Positions 16,144 through 24,795 of a stretch of 33,410 nt of DNA are shown here, piece after piece (positions within the stretch are counted from its first letter, which is position 1; each line of letters starts with the position of its first letter). The position numbers and the translations under genes are program-made. The stretch is from Cyanobacterium sp. T60_A2020_053 (GTDB lineage Bacteria > Cyanobacteriota > Cyanobacteriia > Cyanobacteriales > Cyanobacteriaceae). The notes beneath the pieces were generated by a model. That model saw only the letters and a program-made list of their open reading frames with translations, was not told the origin of the DNA and did not search any database. The DNA lies in the NCBI GenBank assembly GCA_015272165.1, contig JACYMF010000049.1, forward strand, positions 1 to 33,410, in the 5' to 3' direction.

Positions 16144-16593
16144 CTAGGGTAAATAATCTATGTCCAATAATTGTGCGAGGGTATAAGGGCAATTTGTCGG
16201 AAAAATATTAATAGATAAACAGGTTTTTCTGATAACATATCCCAGCGCCCGATCATAAATATTATCTAATTTACTAATTAAATGATTATGCAAGTTAGTG
16301 GTTAGTTTGTGATTAAGCTGATCTCGAAAACTGTAGATTTCCCCTTCCCAATGATTAGCATTTCTTTCTCTCTCATCATGCCAATATTGATACATTAATA
16401 AATGTCGGATAATTTGTTGTAATAAACTTTCTACCGCATTTTTTCTTTCTTTACCCAAATCTTCTAATTCCTCAATTAAATTTTCTAAATCAATTTCATG
16501 AAACATTTTGGCTTTGAGCAATTTAATGTTTTCTTCTAACCATTGATAGTCGTCAAGTTCATATAATTGGCTTAGTTTATCGGCAACTGTCAT
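16144..16593 (-). CDS. DUF29 family protein
   Basis: This 149-residue protein matches DUF29, a helical family greatly expanded in cyanobacteria. Its blocks are YELDDYQWLEENIKLLKAKMFHEIDLENLIEELEDLG, then LQQIIRHLLMYQYW, and the C-terminal FPTNCPYTLAQLLDIDYLP. No catalytic residues are known to me; some authors place DUF29 genes near defence or toxin loci. A paralogue with the same blocks is at 32148-32603. The gene stands alone, and its 3' end coincides with a GAAGGGCGCTAGGG copy of the iterated word. Confidence 0.9.
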   Translation of the reverse strand: MTVADKLSQLYELDDYQWLEENIKLLKAKMFHEIDLENLIEELEDLGKERKNAVESLLQQIIRHLLMYQYWHDERERNANHWEGEIYSFRDQLNHKLTTNLHNHLISKLDNIYDRALGYVIRKTCLSINIFPTNCPYTLAQLLDIDYLP

Positions 16594-16689
16594 AAATTTT
16601 TTCTTTAATAAGTTGGGTAACTTAATTATAGATTTTATTTTCGTTCAAGCTATGACAACAAAGCAAGGCAAGAGGTAATATGAAGTAAT

Positions 16690-16749
16690 TTACCCACCGT
16701 GTAATTCATTACACGGAACCAATAGTATTCCGTTCAATAAATTGAACTA
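16690..16749 (+). repeat. Double-palindrome interspersed repeat, copy B (complete)
   Basis: CCGTGTAATTCATTACACGG followed by AACCAATAGTATTCC and GTTCAATAAATTGAAC. It matches the reverse complement of copy A base for base over about 40 positions, and shows what copy A looked like before interruption. It lies between the DUF29 gene and topA. Confidence 0.8.
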
Positions 16750-16772
16750 AGATATTGATTACTAATTTGTAA

Positions 16773-16820
16773 GTGATCGCGCAGCGGCAGCCTTCGGCTG
16801 ATCATCCGAACTTGATATAA
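16773..16820. repeat. Hairpin repeat with CAGCC-TTC-GGCTG stem
   Basis: GATCGCGCAGCGGCAGCCTT precedes CGGCTGATCATCCGAACTTGATAT. The stem CAGCC/GGCTG and the outer GATC bases give a compact hairpin without a T run. The right part shares a word with 8048-8069. It lies downstream of topA. Confidence 0.5.
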
Positions 16821-16872
16821 CAAGAGAATGGTAAAACCTCATCATTATCCATCATCCATTGTCAATTTGCCT

Positions 16873-19503
16873 TTATTTCTTAGGCGTAGTTTTCTTGCGA
16901 GTAGTGGTTTTTTTTGCCGTAGTTTTTCTCGTGGTAGCTTTCTTTTTAGTAGCAGGTTTTTTGTCAGTTAAAAGTAACAAAGCCTTATCTAAACTCATGC
17001 TTTCCACTGTCTCCCCTTCTGGTAATTTTACATTGGTTTTACCATGCTTGAAATAAACCCCATAAGGACCTTCATAAATATTGATCGGTTCGTTATCTTC
17101 AGGGTGATTACCTAACTCTCGAAGGGGTTTTTTGGTGCTTCCAGCGCCCCTCCCCCGACCTCGTTTCGGTTGTGCTAAAAGTTCCAGCGCTCGTGCTAAG
17201 GTTATAGTAAGTAAATCATCTTCTTTTTTGAGAGAGCGATAATCTTTACCTTCTGTGCCTTGATCATGGACCACATAAGCACCAAAGCGCCCTAAACTAG
17301 CTTTGATGGGTTTCCCCGTGTCGGGATGCTCTCCTAAAGTGCGCGGTAAAGCGAGGTAAGCTAAAGCAAGATCAAGATCAATGTCTTCTAATTCTGTGCC
17401 TTTGGGGAAAGAAGCGGTTTTCGGTTTTTTCGCCTTACCTTCGGGGGTATCTCCTAACTGCACATAAGGACCATAAGTACCAATTAAAAGGTAAATAGGC
17501 TTTTCTGATTCGGGATGATGACCCAATACCTTTGGACCTTCTACCTTTTGTTTTAATAATAATTCTACTTGATCCGCATCGAGATCGGCAGGGGTTAACT
17601 CCAGAGGAATGGAAGATTTGACCACTTCATCTCCTCTCGTATCTTCTAAATATGCCCCAAAGCGCCCGATTTTTACTTGCACGTCAAGGTTTTCCAACTC
17701 AATGGCTTTGGCGGAGGATGAATCGATTTCTGTCTCTCTGGTTAAAACTTGCTGTTGTAATCCAGTTGCTCCCAAATAAAATTTTTGCAGATAAGGCAAC
17801 CATTGTTGTTCGCCTGTGGCAATGTCGTCCAAACTTTGTTCCATTTTCGAGGTAAATTTGGTATCAACTAACTCTTCAAAATTTTTCTCCAATAGACTCA
17901 CCACAGCAAAAGCAGTAAAAGTGGGAATTAAAGCCTTAGCGCGTAACTGCGCATAACCTCGATCAATAATCGTGCTGATAATACTGGCGTAGGTTGACGG
18001 GCGCCCGACGCCTTCACTCTCCAACATTTTGACTAGCGATGCCTCGGTGAAGCGCGCTGGAGGTTGAGTTTCGTGGCTTACTTCTTCTAATTTTTTACAA
18101 TCTGGGTGATCGCCTTTTTTTAACGAAGGTAAAATCACCTCTTGATTTTCCAAAGCGGCTTCTGGATCGTCTGAGCCTTCCACATAAGCCCGGAAAAACC
18201 CTGCAAAATCAATCCTTTTGCCACTGGAGCGGAAAATAGCATCTTCTACCCCCATACTAACCATGATTTGAGTGAGGCGCGCTTCTGCCATCTGAGAGGC
18301 TACCGTGCGCTTCCAAATGAGATCATATAAAGCTAATTCCCGATCTCTTAACCCTGTTTCTTTTGGTAAACGGAAACTACTACCGGCTGGGCGAATGGCT
18401 TCGTGCGCTTCTTGAGCGCCCTTACTCTTGGTTTTATACTGTCGAGGTTGAGGGCTTAAATATTCTTTACCGTACATTTGTTCTACACAGCTACGCGCTG
18501 CTGCAATGGCTTGGGCGCTGAGATGCACTGAGTCGGTTCTCATGTAGGTGATATAGCCGTTTTCGTACAAACTTTGGGCGATGCGCATGGTGTCTTTTGC
18601 CCCGAAGCCTAACTTTCGGTTTGCTTCCTGTTGTAACGTAGAAGTGGTAAAGGGAGGGGAAGGTTTGCGAGTAGTGGGTTTTTCCTCCGTTTCCGTCACA
18701 GTCCACATTTTACCTTCTAAACGTTGGCGCAATGTCACCGCTTCTTCTTCATTTAAAACTAAGACTTTTTTCCCTTTACTTAGTTTTCCTGTGGTGGGAT
18801 CAAAATCGCTTCCTGTTGCCAGTTTTTGACCGTTTAAGCTGTATATTTTTGCCTCGAAGTTACTTTTTTCAAAATTTAGTAACGCTTTCAAATCCCAGTA
18901 TCGGGCGCTGTTAAACGCTCTTCGTTCTCTTTCCCTTTGCACCAAAAGCCTTACTGCCACGGATTGCACTCTACCGGCAGATAATCCCCTTGCAATTTTT
19001 TTCCACAACAAAGGGGAGAGGGTATAACCCACCAAGCGATCCAAAATACGGCGCGTTTCCTGTGCATGAACTAAATTTTCGTCAATATCACGACAATTAT
19101 TTAAAGCGCTTTGGATAGCTTCTTTGGTAATTTCATGAAAAACCATCCTTTTAATAGGTACTTTTGGTTTAAGTAGCTGTAGTAAATGCCAACTAATGCT
19201 TTCTCCTTCTCTGTCTTCGTCTGTTGCCAAGATTAACTCATCAGCATCTTTAAGGAGTGTTTTTAATTGTTTAACGGTTTTATTTTTAGTTTTCGGCACG
19301 ACATATATGGGTTCAAAATTTTGATCCACGTTCACCCCCAACCTTGCCCAGTCAAACTGTTTATATTGTGCCGGGATTTCTTCTGCTGAGGAGGGTAAAT
19401 CTCGGATATGACCCATAGACGCTTCCACAATATAATCTTTGGGTAGATAATTGCGGATGGTTTTGGCTTTGGTGGGGGATTCGACAATGACAAGAGTTGA
19501 CAT
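16873..19503 (-). CDS. topA: DNA topoisomerase I (type IA)
   Basis: TopA relaxes negative supercoils by single-strand passage and is essential. In the 876-residue protein starting at ATG 19503 (the longer frame uses a TTG two codons earlier) the Toprim domain has [12 protein letters not shown] at 5-16 and DEDREGE at 95-101. The active-site tyrosine is Tyr320 in [11 protein letters not shown]. The C-terminus has four Toprim-C repeats ([47 protein letters not shown]) instead of Cys4 zinc fingers. It ends in a Lys/Thr-rich tail of about 30 residues ([14 protein letters not shown]...), as in other cyanobacterial and actinobacterial enzymes, which likely binds DNA. Several antisense ORFs within it are shadows. 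Confidence 0.97.
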   Translation of the reverse strand: MSTLVIVESPTKAKTIRNYLPKDYIVEASMGHIRDLPSSAEEIPAQYKQFDWARLGVNVDQNFEPIYVVPKTKNKTVKQLKTLLKDADELILATDEDREGESISWHLLQLLKPKVPIKRMVFHEITKEAIQSALNNCRDIDENLVHAQETRRILDRLVGYTLSPLLWKKIARGLSAGRVQSVAVRLLVQRERERRAFNSARYWDLKALLNFEKSNFEAKIYSLNGQKLATGSDFDPTTGKLSKGKKVLVLNEEEAVTLRQRLEGKMWTVTETEEKPTTRKPSPPFTTSTLQQEANRKLGFGAKDTMRIAQSLYENGYITYMRTDSVHLSAQAIAAARSCVEQMYGKEYLSPQPRQYKTKSKGAQEAHEAIRPAGSSFRLPKETGLRDRELALYDLIWKRTVASQMAEARLTQIMVSMGVEDAIFRSSGKRIDFAGFFRAYVEGSDDPEAALENQEVILPSLKKGDHPDCKKLEEVSHETQPPARFTEASLVKMLESEGVGRPSTYASIISTIIDRGYAQLRAKALIPTFTAFAVVSLLEKNFEELVDTKFTSKMEQSLDDIATGEQQWLPYLQKFYLGATGLQQQVLTRETEIDSSSAKAIELENLDVQVKIGRFGAYLEDTRGDEVVKSSIPLELTPADLDADQVELLLKQKVEGPKVLGHHPESEKPIYLLIGTYGPYVQLGDTPEGKAKKPKTASFPKGTELEDIDLDLALAYLALPRTLGEHPDTGKPIKASLGRFGAYVVHDQGTEGKDYRSLKKEDDLLTITLARALELLAQPKRGRGRGAGSTKKPLRELGNHPEDNEPINIYEGPYGVYFKHGKTNVKLPEGETVESMSLDKALLLLTDKKPATKKKATTRKTTAKKTTTRKKTTPKK

Positions 19504-19725
19504 AGACAATATCGTGATAAAATCTTTAGGTGGCTACTATACCGTTATTCATATTATTACCACAGTCAGCAAAAAAAATCTTTTTTTATTGAAGAATAAA
19601 GGGTTTAAAATACCGTTTGTTTTAACTTGGGCAGATTTAATGGTAATCCAAGCTATCTTTAAATTTACAGACAATTGCTAGGATATAACTACGACAAGCT
19701 AAATATTTATTGGGGAAAAAACTAG

Positions 19726-20286
19726 ATGATTACAATTACACCATCTAAAAGAAAATTTGACCTAGAAGAATATCATAGTTTAATTAATGTTGGTATTTTT
19801 CATGAAGATAGCAACATAGAATTAATTAATGGAGAATTGTTTGAAATGTCACCAGTGGGATTTAGACACGCTTCCTGTGTTAAAAAACTTAATTATTTGT
19901 TTGCCCAAAAATTACCAAAAGAAGTTATTATTGGCGTTCAAGACCCGATAAAACTCAATGATAAATCTGAGCCTCAACCAGATGTTATTTTACTAAAACC
20001 TCGTGATGATTTTTATGTAACTCAGCATCCTACTCCTGAAGATATTTATTTGTTGATAGAAGTAGCTGATAGTAGTATTGATTATGATCGTAATATTAAA
20101 TTACCTGCTTATGCTGAAAATAAAATCATGGAAGTGTGGCTCATAGACCTTAATAATAGTTTACTAGAAAAATACACTTCTCCTAAATATAATTATTATC
20201 AAAAAATGGAAAAATTGTCTGTGGAAGATACTATTTTTGTTGATAATTTTCCTAGTTTAAAGATTGCTATTAATGAAGTTTTGTAG
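19726..20286 (+). CDS. Uma2-family (DUF820) nuclease-like protein
   Basis: The 186-residue protein begins MITITPSKRKFDLEEYHSLINVGIF, followed by IELINGELFEMSPVGFRHA, QPDVILLKPR (the catalytic-Asp region, about 85-94) and YLLIEVADSS (about 108-117), where the E-x-K motif reads E-V-A. Other members of the family also show this degenerate form. Its exact role is unknown. The gene has no copy of the GGGCGCT word and is AT-rich. A short damaged copy of its first 50 bases lies 40 bp downstream of its 3' end, hinting that a second Uma2 gene was once tandem to it. Confidence 0.88.
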   Translation: MITITPSKRKFDLEEYHSLINVGIFHEDSNIELINGELFEMSPVGFRHASCVKKLNYLFAQKLPKEVIIGVQDPIKLNDKSEPQPDVILLKPRDDFYVTQHPTPEDIYLLIEVADSSIDYDRNIKLPAYAENKIMEVWLIDLNNSLLEKYTSPKYNYYQKMEKLSVEDTIFVDNFPSLKIAINEVL

Positions 20287-20327
20287 GTTAGCGCGCGCCA
20301 AAACCTAACCCACATTGAACCTCCCCT

Positions 20328-20378
20328 AAAGATTTATTGGTAAAAAAATGAGATGATTACAACTACACCAATAAAATA
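20328..20378 (+). pseudogene. Remnant of a second Uma2 gene start
   Basis: ATTTATTGG...AAAAA..AGATGATTACAA-TACACCA matches 19702-19752, the ribosome-binding region and first codons of the Uma2 gene, at about 80 percent identity by eye, then diverges into a stop. It suggests a tandem duplicate lost by deletion, or a recombination scar. Just before it, TAGGTT...AACCTA (20284-20309) forms a small hairpin. Confidence 0.55.
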
Positions 20379-20414
20379 ATATAAGTGAGTACGAGATTAG
20401 TAAGGTAAATATTT

Positions 20415-21071
20415 ATGACAACTACCGCTGATGACGTTTGGAGACTATTAGCAGAATTAACAGAAGCTCAAAAAGAAACAGAGCGCCGTTTTCAAGAAAC
20501 AAAGGATATTCTTAAAGAGCAATCTTTAGAAACAGATCGCCGTTTTCAGGAAACAGATCGTCGTTTTCAGGAAACAGATAGACGTTTTCAGGAAACAGAT
20601 AGACGTTTTCAGGAGACAGACCGTCAAATCACTCGATTAAGTAAAGAAATTGGTAATCTGGGGGGCAAATGGGGGCGCTTTGTGGAAAATATGGTAGCGC
20701 CCTCCTGCGAAACTTTATTCCTTAGTCGTGGTATTCCTGTGCATCAAGTTAGCCAACGGGTTAAAAAACGTCTTGATGGTGACATTCTCGAAATTGATGT
20801 GTTAGTGACTAATGAAAATCATGTTTTGGTGGTGGAAGTCAAAAGCAGTTTAGGTGTCAATGATGTGAAAGATTTAATCAAAGATTTACAGAGATTTAAA
20901 CGGTTTTTTCCTGAATATAGCCAAAAAAATTTATATGGTGCAGTGGCAGGAATTGAAATTGAGGAGGGCGCTGATAAATACGCTTATCGTCAAGGTATAT
21001 TTGTCTTAGGTCAAAGTGGCGAAAGTGTAGTTATTTTTAATGGTGATGAGTTTCAACCAAAAGCATGGTAA
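20415..21071 (+). CDS. DUF3782-like coiled coil plus PD-(D/E)XK nuclease-fold protein
   Basis: This 218-residue protein has two parts. Residues 1-85 form a coiled coil dominated by identical heptads (DRRFQET). Residues about 90-218 are a PD-(D/E)XK-like domain: VENMVAPSCETLFLSRGIPVHQV, GDILEIDVLVTNENHVLVVEVKSS (the D...E-x-K motif) and KNLYGAVAGIEI. Such DUF3782-type proteins are common in cyanobacteria and are predicted nucleases without proven function. The nuclease core looks intact. The coiled coil probably drives oligomerisation. GGGCGCT occurs three times in the gene, so unlike its DUF262 neighbours it has resident sequence character. Confidence 0.8.
   Translation: MTTTADDVWRLLAELTEAQKETERRFQETKDILKEQSLETDRRFQETDRRFQETDRRFQETDRRFQETDRQITRLSKEIGNLGGKWGRFVENMVAPSCETLFLSRGIPVHQVSQRVKKRLDGDILEIDVLVTNENHVLVVEVKSSLGVNDVKDLIKDLQRFKRFFPEYSQKNLYGAVAGIEIEEGADKYAYRQGIFVLGQSGESVVIFNGDEFQPKAW
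20535..20618 (+). repeat. 21-bp coding minisatellite (4 perfect-register units)
   Basis: Four consecutive 21-bp units, GAT-CGN/AGA-CGT-TTT-CAG-GAR-ACA, start at 20535, 20556, 20577 and 20598. A partial fifth follows and a diverged unit precedes them at 20481. Each unit encodes one heptad DRRFQET, so gain or loss of a unit lengthens or shortens the coiled coil by exactly one heptad without a frameshift. Confidence 0.9.
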
Positions 21072-21096
21072 ATGGTGGTAAGTTTTTGATGAGGTG

Positions 21097-21155
21097 ACAG
21101 CGCCCTCCACCAAACCCAGCGCCCTCCACCCCAAAACCGTGCGCCCTCCACCACA
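21097..21155. repeat. Cluster of three GCGCCCTCCACC words upstream of the WD40 gene
   Basis: Three units, CAGCGCCCTCCACC, CAGCGCCCTCCACC and GTGCGCCCTCCACC, are spaced 19 and 23 bp apart with intervening AAACC/AAAACC. They lie in the 166-bp gap before the WD40 gene. Inverted single copies (GGTGGAGGGCGCTGG or close variants) occur near other gene ends. Confidence 0.75.
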
Positions 21156-21237
21156 ACCCAGAAAAATAAAAGGTCAAATCATACTGATAAACTACTATGA
21201 TTTATAGTGAATTAACTCTGTTTTAGAGGCATAATCA

Positions 21238-23166
21238 ATGGTTAATAGACGAATTTTTTTAGAAAAACTGTTTTTCACCACAACAATAGCTACTTTTGCT
21301 GATTTTATTGAACTTAATAATATCGCTTTGGCAGATACTAAGAATATTTTTAATTTTGTGCCTTCTTTAATATATGAAATAGTAGGTCCTATGGTTAATG
21401 GAATTGGAGAAGGTGTTGGAGATTTACTAAAAGATTGGATCGATAGTCATAACCCCTATAAAATACAACAAAGATAAGAAATTATTGATTTATTTAAACA
21501 AACTTTAAAAGAATATCAAAACCATCAAATTGACCTTAAATTACTAGAAATTCAAGGAAATTGGGAGCAAGAAAATTGGTCGGGTATATTAAGTCGTAAT
21601 GAAACAAAAACAATTTTACAAACAAAAGAAACCTTATTACTTTTAGTTGCACCACCTAAAATGACCCTTGATGTGCCTTCTTTAATTCGTAATAATTTGG
21701 CATCCGATTTTGGTGGAATACCAACAGACTTACGAAAATTTTATTCAGAATCAACTAATGATTACAAAGTAAAAATTTATACAGATTATTTTAAGAAAAC
21801 TATAGGAGATATTACCGTTACACAATTACATGGCATTCTTTCTCCTATTCCTACAGCTATATTTTATACTGATATAAATGATTATACCTGTCAATTTAAT
21901 GTGGGGTTTTGGGATTTGAAAAGTATCGAGCCAAAAATAATTTCTAGTGATTTATGGAATTGGAAAAACACTTTTAATGTGTTACAACAATCAGAAGTTA
22001 ATCAAGAAGATTGTTTAATAAAAATAAGAGAGTTAATTATTACTTTAAATCAATTATTAGCATCTTATTTTATTGATATTTCTTTTCTCAAAATCAATCC
22101 TTTATATGAGTTAAAATTTCCTGAATTTAGTCAAAAATTATTAGCAAAACACTTTGAGCAAAAAGCAGTTAATGCAGTTTATATTGACACTTTAAAGCAA
22201 AGACAAGCAGAACAAATAACTATTTTAGATAATTTTAAATCACAAATACAACAAGTTAATAATGCCATCGTGGAGGGCGCTGGTAAATGGAAAATGTATA
22301 AAGCATGGTTTACTTATTCACCAGTCTATTCCCTTGCGATAAATTCAGCAGAAAGTATGATTGTTAGTGAGAAAAAGGGTGATCTTGTTTTTTCTAAATT
22401 TGATGGTAATTCCATCCAACCGACAAAATTTACATATAATGGTCATAGTTTGATTAATGGATTAAAGTTTTTTAATCGTGGAAAAAATGTTATTTATGGT
22501 CATTCTTTTGGTCACATTACAGCATTTGATCGAGATCGAAATAAAGACATTCTTCTATACCGTCATTATGGTAAAGTTAACTCTATAGCAATACATCCCC
22601 ATGAAAATATAATAGCCAGTGGTGGTGATGATAGAAAAGTTAACATATTCAACTTTGACAACAGAAAAATAATTGGTAGCCATAAAATGGAAAGTGCCGT
22701 TTTATCAGTAGCATTTAGTCCTGATGGACAGTTAATAGCAATAGCAACGAAAGATGGTTGTATTCATTTAGGCAGTTTGTACAGTCAGGAAATAGTTTTA
22801 AAATTTCAAGAGAATCACTCAGTTTTATGTGTTAGATTTACTCTTGACGGCAAAACTTTAGTCACTGGTGATAGCAATAAAAATATAGTTTTATGGGATG
22901 TTAAAACAGGATCATTAATTAGAAATTTAAAAGGTCATTCATCTTCCATTAATTCATTAGTTTTTAGCAAAGATGGTTCAACATTATTTAGCGCCAGTGC
23001 AGATAAGACAATTAAACTATGGAATTGGAAAACAGGGGACTGTGTGAGAACCTTAGAAGGTCATGTTGATAGTGTTACTTGTCTTGCGTTAAGTTCTGAT
23101 GGTCATACTTTAGTTAGTGGTAGTAAAGATGCTACTATTGCTGTTTGGCGAGATATAATAGCCTAG
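21238..23166 (+). pseudogene. WD40-repeat protein gene interrupted by one in-frame stop codon
   Basis: A 79-codon frame (MVNRRIFLEKLFFTTTIATFADF...) ends at TAA 21475-21477. The same frame then stays open for another 562 codons through the ATG at 21661 to the stop at 23164, so this is one gene of about 641 codons with a single stop. The N-terminus looks like a Tat or Sec signal (NRRIFLEK followed by a hydrophobic run and ALA). The middle, residues about 130-330, is an uncharacterised alpha/beta region (VTQLHGILSPIPTAIFYTDINDYTCQFNVGFWD). The C-terminal part has at least six WD40 blades (LKGHSSSINSLVFSKDGSTLFSASADKTIKLWNW and so on). The stop may be a true mutation, a sequencing error or a read-through site. 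A shorter protein could start at 21661. Confidence 0.8.
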
Positions 23167-23227
23167 TTATTAAAACTTGAATATTGCCAAAAATCAGGAC
23201 AGGAAACTAAAACCGTGAAATTGATTG

Positions 23228-23290
23228 TAGGGCGGTGGGGGGCGCTGGGTTTGACCCTCACCCCCAACCCCTCTCCCACAGGAGAGGGGA
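23228..23290. repeat. Iterated word plus CCCCTCTCC hairpin repeat (intact copy)
   Basis: GGCGGTGGGGGGCGCTGGGT is followed by ACCCTCACCCCCAACCCCTC and TCCCACAGGAGAGGGG. The hairpin is the inverted, uninterrupted version of the repeat split by the MITE at 9632-9855. A weaker word, GGAGGGCTCTGG, follows at 23302-23313. Confidence 0.7.
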
Positions 23291-23317
23291 GTAAAATACG
23301 ATGGAGGGCTCTGGTGT

Positions 23318-23674
23318 TTACTGAGAAAGTTCTTTAAGTTGACGTAATTTTACAATCAGGATCGGAATTTCATCACAAACAATGCTCCAAATAATATCAT
23401 TATCAATACCGAGATAGTTATGAATAACTCTGTTACGAGTAGCAATGATTTTTCGCCAAGGAATATCTGGATAATTATTTCTGATTTGTAGGGGAATTTT
23501 AGTGGCTGCCTCGCCGATAAGTTCTAAATTTCTTAGGGTTGCATCGTAATATAATTCATTAGCAATAAAGTTTATTTGATCGAGGTTGCTAGTATATTTT
23601 TGTACTTTCTCGGCAAAGTTGATCATATCGTCAAGGTAAAATAGCCATTTTCTGCGTGGTGTATCATTAGACAT
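23318..23674 (-). CDS. hepT: HepT-family (DUF86) RNase toxin
   Basis: HepT toxins are HEPN-fold ribonucleases. The catalytic R-x4-H-x-Y motif is present as RNRVIHNY (residues 80-87 from the chosen start). The protein of 118 residues starts MSNDTPRRKWLFYLDDM. The frame can be extended six codons upstream, but the ATG at 23674 overlaps the mntA stop by eight bases (ATGTCTAA), the usual arrangement for this module. The adjacent MntA enzyme normally neutralises HepT by adding AMP to its tyrosine, here Tyr87. All key residues are intact, so the module may be active. Confidence 0.92.
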   Translation of the reverse strand: MSNDTPRRKWLFYLDDMINFAEKVQKYTSNLDQINFIANELYYDATLRNLELIGEAATKIPLQIRNNYPDIPWRKIIATRNRVIHNYLGIDNDIIWSIVCDEIPILIVKLRQLKELSQ

Positions 23675-23957
23675 CAATTTTTTCTGCTTCAATTTGAGCT
23701 TTTAATTCGGGGCGAAGGGCGCTGGTGGTTACTAAATCGATAGGACTTTTTAATAAATCTTCGAGATGAAATAATACGCCAAAATATTTACTTGAATTGG
23801 CTTTTTCTCTAAAGCTAATTAGTATATCAATATCACTGGTTTCTGTGGCGGTATCTCTGGCAGTTGAACCAAATAAGGATAAGCTATCAACTCCATATTT
23901 TTTTTGAAGCAAAGGTTTATTTTCTGTGAGGATTTGGAGAACTTTTTGTTTGTTCAT
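23667..23957 (-). CDS. mntA: MntA-family minimal nucleotidyltransferase antitoxin
   Basis: This 96-residue protein has the GSx10DxD signature of the polymerase-beta superfamily, GSTARDTATETSDIDI (residues 30-45; metal-binding Asp42 and Asp44). MntA antitoxins AMPylate the HepT toxin. It precedes and overlaps hepT, giving an intact two-gene toxin-antitoxin operon. The GGGCGCTGG word occurs once in the coding region, so it has been resident long enough to share the genomic pattern, or acquired from a relative that has it. Confidence 0.92.
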   Translation of the reverse strand: MNKQKVLQILTENKPLLQKKYGVDSLSLFGSTARDTATETSDIDILISFREKANSSKYFGVLFHLEDLLKSPIDLVTTSALRPELKAQIEAEKIDV

Positions 23958-23995
23958 TTCTGTTATTGATTATTAATAATAATTATTATGGCATG

Positions 23996-24045
23996 GGGTG
24001 AAGGGCGCTGGATTTAAGTAATATGGTTGAGGGGGAGGGCGCTGG
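23996..24045. repeat. Two GAGGGCGCTGG-type words upstream of mntA
   Basis: GAAGGGCGCTGGATTT and GGGGAGGGCGCTGGTTTTTT lie 34 bp apart in non-coding DNA. They face the same way, unlike the words in neighbouring genes. The rest of 23958-24184 shows no gene. Confidence 0.6.
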
Positions 24046-24184
24046 TTTTTTAGTAATCATTAACTTAGAATAAGCATTGCCCACCCTACGATCTAATTTA
24101 AAAGACTATAAAGTCGCTCTGTATGACCGCACCTAATTTGAGCTAGAATATAAAAAATGTAACATCGATAAGCAAAATAATATT

Positions 24185-24391
24185 GTGACTTTAATCGAAA
24201 TTAAAACAGAAGCAAATAAAGATGTTAATTATTATCGAAAAAAAATAGGAATTAAGAAAAAGGATACGGAAAAACTCAGAAAATTATTTGACTCGTTAAA
24301 TAATGATTTAGAAGAAATGGCAAAAAGTAGTAATATGACGGTTGATGAATTAGTCAATATTTTGGACCTCAGTAATCCATTTTCTTTTTAA
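24185..24391 (+). CDS. Small hypothetical protein (68 residues)
   Basis: The frame starts at GTG (no upstream ATG) and encodes MTLIEIKTEANKDVNYYRKKIGIKKKDTEKLRKLFDSLNNDLEEMAKSS... with a Lys-rich N-terminus and an acidic, helical C-terminus (NMTVDELVNILDLSNPF). It resembles small antitoxin or regulator proteins in composition, but I recognise no family. Its stop codon overlaps the stop of the truncated PIN toxin on the other strand, and it has no clear ribosome binding site. It may be a real gene on an inserted fragment that removed the PIN C-terminus, or a chance frame. Confidence 0.4.
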   Translation: MTLIEIKTEANKDVNYYRKKIGIKKKDTEKLRKLFDSLNNDLEEMAKSSNMTVDELVNILDLSNPFSF

Positions 24392-24507
24392 CATAGTAAA
24401 ATTTTTTCAGAATTAAATACAAAATTAAAGGCTTTTCTTGGTACAGACTCAGAAAATAATATGGCACTAACCATAACATTAGTATCTAAAACATAAAATT
24501 TACTCAT
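24388..24507 (-). pseudogene. Truncated PIN-domain toxin (N-terminal 39 residues)
   Basis: The 39-residue frame MSKFYVLDTNVMVSAILFSE... has the PIN-domain start with the first catalytic Asp (VLDTN), then SVPRKAFNF as in VapC-like toxins of about 140 residues. It stops after KILLC, so three of the four acidic metal-binding residues are missing. Its ATG overlaps the antitoxin stop by eight bases (ATGAGTAA). The RNase is certainly inactive. Confidence 0.75.
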
Positions 24508-24724
24508 CTTCTAACAAAGATTTCAGTATTTCAGGTGTTAATCCTTTCTCTTTTGCTTCTTCACTAATTTCGTCCATAATTTCCAGTAGAGATTGTTTAG
24601 ATTTTAAAGCAGTTTCTAACTGTAAACTAAGAAAGTTTTGTATTTTATGCTTTTTTTCTAAAGGTAAATTATTAAAAGTATTCGCAGTTTCTAAATTAAC
24701 AGGAACAATAATACTTTTAGTCAT
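24500..24724 (-). CDS. Antitoxin of a PIN-toxin module
   Basis: This 74-residue protein (MTKSIIVPVNLETANTFNNLPLEKKHKIQNFLSLQL... ending KEKGLTPEILKSLLEDE) resembles the small cyanobacterial antitoxin that precedes PIN-domain toxins. It has an N-terminal strand region for DNA binding and a C-terminal acidic helix ending LTPEILxSLLxDE that covers the toxin. The partner is truncated, so it is an orphan antitoxin. It could still bind its operator or neutralise related toxins elsewhere in the genome. The identification is from motif memory. Confidence 0.75.
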   Translation of the reverse strand: MTKSIIVPVNLETANTFNNLPLEKKHKIQNFLSLQLETALKSKQSLLEIMDEISEEAKEKGLTPEILKSLLEDE

Positions 24725-24795
24725 AATTATAGAGTTACCATTTTTCTAAATAATTTAATTATACTAAATCAGAGCCCTCCATCCTAAATAGACTT

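Noticed and set aside
17652-18914. Several open frames on the plus strand within topA and one out-of-frame on the minus strand
   Set aside because: All overlap the strongly conserved topoisomerase frame and have no recognisable motifs.
20535-20618. Regular direct repeats as a possible CRISPR array
   Set aside because: The units are contiguous without spacers and encode a heptad coiled coil.
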